From an uncultured Mitsuokella sp. (GTDB lineage: Bacteria; Bacillota; Negativicutes; Selenomonadales; Selenomonadaceae), in NCBI GenBank assembly GCA_900770895.1, contig CAAGMF010000060.1, forward strand, positions 1-26,601: DNA of 26,601 nt. Direction: 5' to 3'. This document shows positions 22,965 to 26,601 of the stretch, piece after piece. A program made the position numbers and the translations under genes. The notes under the pieces are model-generated. The model made no database searches. It saw only the letters and a list, made by a program, of their open reading frames with translations, and was not told the origin of the DNA. Numbering within the stretch: the stretch's first letter is position 1; the number at the start of each line of letters is the position of its first letter.

Positions 22965-23480
22965 TTACTGGAGCAGGAAGCTGGTGATATATACATCATA
23001 GACAGAGCCCTGTCCTAACTTGTCATTCAATTCGTCCTTGAGCTGTTTCTTCAGCTCATCCTGCTTAGAGGCATCGAACTGTTCCAGTTTCACGCTGCGG
23101 AGATACTGCATCGTGGTATCGAGTATCTTCGTCTCTGCTTCAGGCTGCAGCTTGCCATCCTTGACATTCGCTTCTTTGCCGGGATTCATCTCCAGCACGA
23201 TGCTGGTCTTCAGGAATTTTCCTGACTTCTGACCACCGACATTGACCAATATACCTTCCTTAGCATCGCCCAGCTTCACGAAAACGCCGGGATCATGGTG
23301 TCTGTTGCCGCCATCATTGTTCGCGCTATTCGCGACCATGCGCGTAGTCACGAAGAAGGATATGCCTCCTGCCAGGACCAGACCGACGATCACCAGGATG
23401 ATAACCAGGATTATTGGCGATTTTTTCTTAGCCGGCTGCTCTTCTGCGGCATCTTCCATGTCCTTCTCTTCGTCAGCCAT
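22965..23480 (-). CDS. fliL: Flagellar basal body-associated protein FliL
   Basis: 171 aa. An acidic N-terminal cytoplasmic tail (about 1-20) is followed by one membrane helix (about 21-46, SPIILVIILVIVGLVLAGGI) and a periplasmic FliL domain (about 65-171) with VKLGDAKEGILVNVG and a YDVYITSFLLQ end. FliL surrounds the stator and supports torque. GGAGGG lies 6 bases before the ATG. It is between flbD and fliM, the common order. Confidence 0.94.
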   Translation of the reverse strand: MADEEKDMEDAAEEQPAKKKSPIILVIILVIVGLVLAGGISFFVTTRMVANSANNDGGNRHHDPGVFVKLGDAKEGILVNVGGQKSGKFLKTSIVLEMNPGKEANVKDGKLQPEAETKILDTTMQYLRSVKLEQFDASKQDELKKQLKDELNDKLGQGSVYDVYITSFLLQ

Positions 23481-23540
23481 ATTATTCCCTCCATAAAAGC
23501 ATTACCCTAACATTATACCAACAGTTGGAGAAATGTCCAC

Positions 23541-23741
23541 TTAAAATTGATGTAAAGCCCGACGATATTTCATAACGCGGCGCACAATTTCATCCATCGG
23601 CTCGTCGACGATTAGCTTCTTGCCATTGGTAAGCGTGATAACTGTATCAGGCGTTTCCTCTATAGTCTCTATGATTTCGGCGTTAAGGATGAATTCTCCT
23701 TTTTTATTTGTCTTGGAGTTAAATTTCGTTAACTTAATCAA
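23541..23741 (-). CDS. flbD: FlbD family small flagellar protein
   Basis: 66 aa. The sequence matches the FlbD family of short proteins next to the hook gene: an N-terminal LIKLTKF, ILNAEIIETIEETPDTVITL in the middle, then TNGKKLIVDEPMDEIV. Its exact function is unknown; it is a soluble protein. The start is TTG at 23741 because it gives the family N-terminus with GGAGGTGG 6 bases upstream; ATG 23765 would add eight residues. Relative to typical members it has about four extra residues (NSKTNKKGEF). In related genomes flbD commonly follows flgE, which is missing here; it is instead preceded by the flgD terminator and 135 AT-rich bases. Confidence 0.88.
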   Translation of the reverse strand: MIKLTKFNSKTNKKGEFILNAEIIETIEETPDTVITLTNGKKLIVDEPMDEIVRRVMKYRRALHQF

Positions 23742-23869
23742 GTTCTCCCACCTCCGCACATACATCCCCTATGACGAGGGAATCCCTTACTTTTTACATA
23801 TTTCGTCAAAAGGGCGGCATTATCCTTTAATTTTTTTTATGATATGCATATTTTTATGTCTGACACCTA
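23742..23869 (-). other. AT-rich gap between flgD terminator and flbD
   Basis: No ORF of note is present. The region includes runs of A/T (23821-23860) and TTGACG at 23809-23804 on the minus strand without a convincing -10 at 16-18 bases. Because a terminator precedes it, a promoter for flbD and the main operon is expected here, but I cannot place it. Confidence 0.4.
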
Positions 23870-23900
23870 AAAGAAAAAGCCAGCACACTAGGTGCCGGCT
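23868..23900 (-). terminator. Rho-independent terminator after flgD
   Basis: Read on the minus strand, AGCCGGCAC (23900-23892) pairs with GTGCTGGCT (23886-23878, one G-U pair) around the loop CTAGT, followed by TTTTCTTTTA. It begins 19 bases after the flgD stop and separates fliK-flgD from the main flagellar operon. Confidence 0.88.
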
Positions 23901-23918
23901 CCTGTGCGAGGCAAAAAA

Positions 23919-24431
23919 TCAGCTGTTGCTGCCGATCGAAGTTATATCACTGATTGCCACGCTGTACGTCTTGCCATTGACATCAGCTACGACGGTAGGC
24001 GTGCCATCAGAAATCTTCACTCCCGTCACCTTGCCCGAGTACGATGTCGAGGTTTTCTGGGTATTCCCATCACTATCCGTCGTAGACGTCGTAGTCGTCC
24101 AGGACACATTCTGGCCGATCATATTGCTGAGCTGGCCGATGAGCACCGAGCTGTCGATATTGCTGACGACTTTCGAGAGATTAGTCAGCCCCTCAGCCAC
24201 GTTCGTCATCTGCTCGAGAGCCGAGAACTGGGCCAGCTGGGCCAGATACTCGCTGTTATCCTGCGGATCCAGCGGATCCTGGTACTGCATCTGCGTCACC
24301 AGCAGCTGCAGGAAAGCATCCTTGCCCAGCGTACTGTTGTCAGACGAGGACGTCGTGCTTTGTGCCTTGGCATAGGTATCGGCATCATAGGTCACGCCAT
24401 CGACCGTGATCGTATTCAGTGAGTTAGACAT
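23919..24431 (-). CDS. flgD: Hook cap/scaffold protein FlgD
   Basis: 170 aa. The conserved FlgD N-terminal region (about 33-85) is clear: LGKDAFLQLLVTQMQYQDPL then DNSEYLAQLAQFSALEQMTN. A shorter C-terminal beta region (about 105-165) corresponds to the reduced Tudor-like part of Gram-positive-type FlgD (B. subtilis FlgD is about 140 aa). FlgD caps the growing hook and is exported by the flagellar type III system. It lies 27 bases after fliK, with AAGGGGAAA upstream of the ATG, and is followed by a strong terminator rather than by the hook gene flgE, as would be expected. Confidence 0.95.
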   Translation of the reverse strand: MSNSLNTITVDGVTYDADTYAKAQSTTSSSDNSTLGKDAFLQLLVTQMQYQDPLDPQDNSEYLAQLAQFSALEQMTNVAEGLTNLSKVVSNIDSSVLIGQLSNMIGQNVSWTTTTSTTDSDGNTQKTSTSYSGKVTGVKISDGTPTVVADVNGKTYSVAISDITSIGSNS

Positions 24432-24458
24432 ATATCATTTCCCCTTCTCCTGCTATAG

Positions 24459-26384
24459 TTACACGCGATAATCTACACCATCCGTGGTACTCTGATTCTG
24501 TCCCGTCAAGGCTGCTGCCAAGGAGAAATCATCCTCTTCATATTCCTCGGCTCCCAGACCGCTGCTGCGATACTGATGTCTCTGCCCCTGCTGGTCCCAG
24601 GCCTGCTGGCCCTGTTCCTGTGGCAGCTGGCCATCGGCCAGACCGGCATATACCTCGACGCTATCTACTTTCAATCCCTGATTCGACAGCTCCTGGCGCA
24701 ACGTTGCCAGCGAATTCTCTATGATATTGCGCACCTGGGCATTATCGCTGTGGAACGACGCCGTGACCGCACCATTCTCACTGACCGACACACGCAACGT
24801 CAGATCTCCGAGATGTTCCGGCTTCAGATGCATGACCATCTCCGTATTCTCGCCCCGCCGGATGAGGCGGGCCTGGTCGACGATCTGCTTCGGTATATCA
24901 TAATCTTCTGGCTGTGCAGGCTGTGTCTGCCCAGCAGCTGCTGATTGAACTTTATCCAGATTCTGCTGGAACGTCACCCCGGCTGCATGACTCGTACTGG
25001 CCGTAGTCTCGGCAGCAGATGTTCGATCTGCGCCTGCTGCTTCCAGATCACTATCATGCTCTGTCTGCTCATCTGACGAGCCGCCTGTTCCTGTCTGCGG
25101 TTCATCCTGAGCGGTCAGCGCCACGCCAGCCACTGGTGCCTGTCCCTGACCAGGAGCATCATCGGTCGTATCAGTCAGCGGCAGTGATGCATCACTCTGC
25201 GGCTGCTGGATGACCGGTTGCCCGGCTGCAGCTGCTGCCACCGGAATCTCCTGCGCTGCATCGTTCGCTGCCGGCTGCGCAGCTGTGTTTTGTACTGCTG
25301 GAGCCTCTTGCATCGCATTGTTCACTGCTGGCTGAGTCACTGCTGAATCATCCGCGACTGACATCGTACTTGACGCTTGCTCTGCCACAGCTTGTACCGC
25401 TGGAGAATCTTTCGCAGCATTTTCCACCGCCGGCTGAGCCCCCGCAGCTGGCATCATATCTGTCGGCTTTGTTGCCACAGTTTCCGACAACTGATCAGTT
25501 GCTGGCACTATATTCTGGCCGTCTGCAGGCATCTCACCCGCCGTCGGCACTACCTCCACCGGAGCAGATACCAGCTGGCTCATGTCAGCTGCCGTCTTAG
25601 CCGTCGCAGATGCCAGTCCCTGTGCTGCATCATTCTGATTCAGTACAGCAGCACTGACCAATTCTGCTGGCTGAGTGCTATCTGCCATCAAACCGGCATT
25701 TGGTACTGCAGTCGCATCGCCGTTTTGCGGCATAACACCGGCATTATGAACCTCCGTACCACCTGCCTGAGGCTGTCGTACAGAAAAATTGCCCGCCGGC
25801 ATCATTGTTGCCAAATTTTCTATTCCATTAACCTGCCCGCTAAAGGCAGTCTGTTTCCCGTCCGTGGTAGTGATTGATGAACTGTCGTTTGTCTGTACTG
25901 CTGACTGAGACTCATCACCAGCAATATGCATGCCAGAAAGCATAGCCAGGAACTTCTGGCTGTTTTCCCCTTGAGCTGGCGACTGCGGGATCAGGCTCTG
26001 CAGGTTCGCCGTCTGCATCTGCTCAGCCGCTGCAGCCGTCACCTGGGTCATTGCCTCTGAGCTGAGCTCTACTACGGCCGCCTGTGCATCCGCAGCGATC
26101 ACCTCAGACGACTCGGCCTCATTTACTGCAGGCTGATCCTGCGACTGCGACTGGGGCTGTTGCTGTGAGGACTGTCCTCCCTGCTCTGCCGCGGCTAGTA
26201 TAGAAGTCAGGCTATCACCCTTTACCGTCTCATCGGCCTGCCCTTGCGCATGATCCAGCACATCATCGAATGAGTTCTTACTCCCTTTTGCTGACTTGCC
26301 TGCGCCTTTCGCCGTCTTCGTCGTCGCCGTTCCCTTCGTCTGCGGCGTCTCTACTGCTACAGACATAACGCTGTTTGCATTCAT
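24459..26384 (-). CDS. fliK: Flagellar hook-length control protein FliK
   Basis: 641 aa. The N-terminal two thirds is low-complexity (Ala, Gln, Pro, Thr, Ser), as expected for the extended ruler part. The C-terminal Flg_hook domain (about 500-590) is recognisable: RRGENTEMVMHLKPEHLGDL, then a FHSDNAQVRNIIENSLATLR stretch and QGLKVDSVEVYAG. FliK measures hook length and triggers the FlhB specificity switch, and it is itself exported. The start is ATG 26384, with AAGGGGGTG 8 bases upstream; a TTG directly before it is also possible. It is the first gene after the rRNA terminator and has a sigma-28-type promoter. Neighbours flgB-fliJ, usual upstream of fliK, are absent. Confidence 0.93.
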   Translation of the reverse strand: MNANSVMSVAVETPQTKGTATTKTAKGAGKSAKGSKNSFDDVLDHAQGQADETVKGDSLTSILAAAEQGGQSSQQQPQSQSQDQPAVNEAESSEVIAADAQAAVVELSSEAMTQVTAAAAEQMQTANLQSLIPQSPAQGENSQKFLAMLSGMHIAGDESQSAVQTNDSSSITTTDGKQTAFSGQVNGIENLATMMPAGNFSVRQPQAGGTEVHNAGVMPQNGDATAVPNAGLMADSTQPAELVSAAVLNQNDAAQGLASATAKTAADMSQLVSAPVEVVPTAGEMPADGQNIVPATDQLSETVATKPTDMMPAAGAQPAVENAAKDSPAVQAVAEQASSTMSVADDSAVTQPAVNNAMQEAPAVQNTAAQPAANDAAQEIPVAAAAAGQPVIQQPQSDASLPLTDTTDDAPGQGQAPVAGVALTAQDEPQTGTGGSSDEQTEHDSDLEAAGADRTSAAETTASTSHAAGVTFQQNLDKVQSAAAGQTQPAQPEDYDIPKQIVDQARLIRRGENTEMVMHLKPEHLGDLTLRVSVSENGAVTASFHSDNAQVRNIIENSLATLRQELSNQGLKVDSVEVYAGLADGQLPQEQGQQAWDQQGQRHQYRSSGLGAEEYEEDDFSLAAALTGQNQSTTDGVDYRV

Positions 26385-26410
26385 CAAGTTATCACCCCCT
26401 TCTTTAAATT

Positions 26411-26437
26411 CTATCGGATAAAGAAAGCGTCAACTTA
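26411..26437 (-). promoter_or_regulatory. Sigma-28 (FliA) promoter of fliK-flgD
   Basis: On the minus strand TAAG (26437-26434), a 15-base spacer and TCCGATAG (26418-26411) match the sigma-28 pattern TAAA-N15-GCCGATAA in 3/4 and 6/8 positions at exact spacing. TTGACG overlaps the spacer start but has no sigma-A -10 at normal distance. The fliK start lies 27 bases downstream. Confidence 0.75.
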
Positions 26438-26469
26438 AATTTATTTGCTCCACCAGCGCCGCTAATAAC

Positions 26470-26503
26470 GAAAAAGCGCATCCCCAAGCAAGGATGCGCT
26501 TTT
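26470..26503 (-). terminator. Terminator of the rRNA operon
   Basis: Read on the minus strand, AAAAGCGCATCC (26503-26492) pairs perfectly over 12 bp with GGATGCGCTTTT (26483-26472) around loop TTGCTTGG. One more T follows, then CGTTATTAGC. It lies just past the 3' end of 5S rRNA. Confidence 0.85.
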
Positions 26504-26508
26504 GCTTA

Positions 26509-26601
26509 ACTGACAGCTTCCTATCCTCCCAGGCCGTCACCAGCCAAGTACTTTCGGCGTTTGAATGCTTAACTACTGTGTTCGGAATGGGAACAGGTGG
26601 A
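26509..26601 (-). rRNA. rrf: 5S ribosomal RNA, 5' end cut by the window edge
   Basis: The minus strand from 26601 reads TCCACCTGTTCCCATTCCG, then AACACAGTAGTTAAGC, the conserved central part of bacterial 5S rRNA. It continues through CGCCGAAAGTACTTGG to GGGAGGATAGGAAGCTG, the typical 3' part. About 93 of the usual 115-120 bases are present; the missing 5' part lies beyond the window. The exact 3' end near 26509 is estimated from helix length. It marks the end of an rRNA operon co-directional with the flagellar genes. Confidence 0.93.

Noticed and set aside
23742..23869. Sigma-28 or sigma-A promoter for flbD
   Set aside because: GGATAAT and TTGACG are present, but neither has a partner element at proper spacing, so I did not call a promoter.
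23878..23900. Terminator acting on the plus strand
   Set aside because: There is no T-tract on the plus-strand side and no plus-strand gene upstream; it fits flgD on the minus strand.

Overview
This window is almost entirely one flagellar and chemotaxis gene cluster, read right to left on the minus strand. It is flanked by the end of an rRNA operon on the right (5S rRNA cut by the window edge) and by two tRNA genes plus a diguanylate cyclase on the left. Gene content and order are the Bacillus/Clostridium type fla/che arrangement: fliL-fliM-fliY-cheY-fliOPQR-flhB-flhA-flhF-flhG-cheB-cheA-cheW-cheC-cheD-sigma-28, with FliY, CheC, CheD and FlhF/FlhG. The GC-rich DNA, FapA (DUF342) and a DUF6115-like protein at the operon end, a PilZ gene between flhG and cheB, and frequent ATA isoleucine and TTG start codons suggest a motile Negativicutes bacterium, probably Selenomonadaceae. 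That placement is inference, since no 16S sequence is in the window.

Right to left: 5S rRNA and its terminator (26.6-26.47 kb); a sigma-28-type promoter; fliK and flgD; a strong terminator (23.9 kb). Then the main operon runs flbD, fliL, fliM, fliY, (internal promoter) cheY, fliO, fliP, fliQ, fliR, flhB, flhA, flhF, flhG, a PilZ protein, cheB, cheA, cheW, (structured 109-bp gap) cheC, cheD, a small membrane protein, fliA/sigD, fapA, a 107-aa protein and a DUF6115/SwrB-like membrane protein. A near-consensus promoter then drives tRNA-Pro(UGG) and tRNA-Arg(UCU), which end at a terminator. Last come a FIST-GGDEF diguanylate cyclase and the first 32 codons of an overlapping downstream gene.

Together the genes encode the hook-length ruler and hook cap, the C-ring switch (FliM, FliY), the stator-associated protein FliL, the export gate (FliOPQR, FlhA, FlhB), placement and number control (FlhF, FlhG), the chemotaxis signalling core (CheA, CheW, CheY, CheB, CheC, CheD), the late-flagellar sigma factor, and c-di-GMP input (PilZ and GGDEF).

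No wholly new system was found. The most interesting points are: the absence of flgE between flgD and flbD together with a terminator and sigma-28 promoter that isolate fliK-flgD; the missing conventional start codon for flhB; an rRNA-like string and inverted repeats between cheW and cheC; competing hairpins in the diguanylate cyclase leader; and the uncharacterised small proteins around the sigma factor and operon end. No gene-free stretch exceeds 300 bases.
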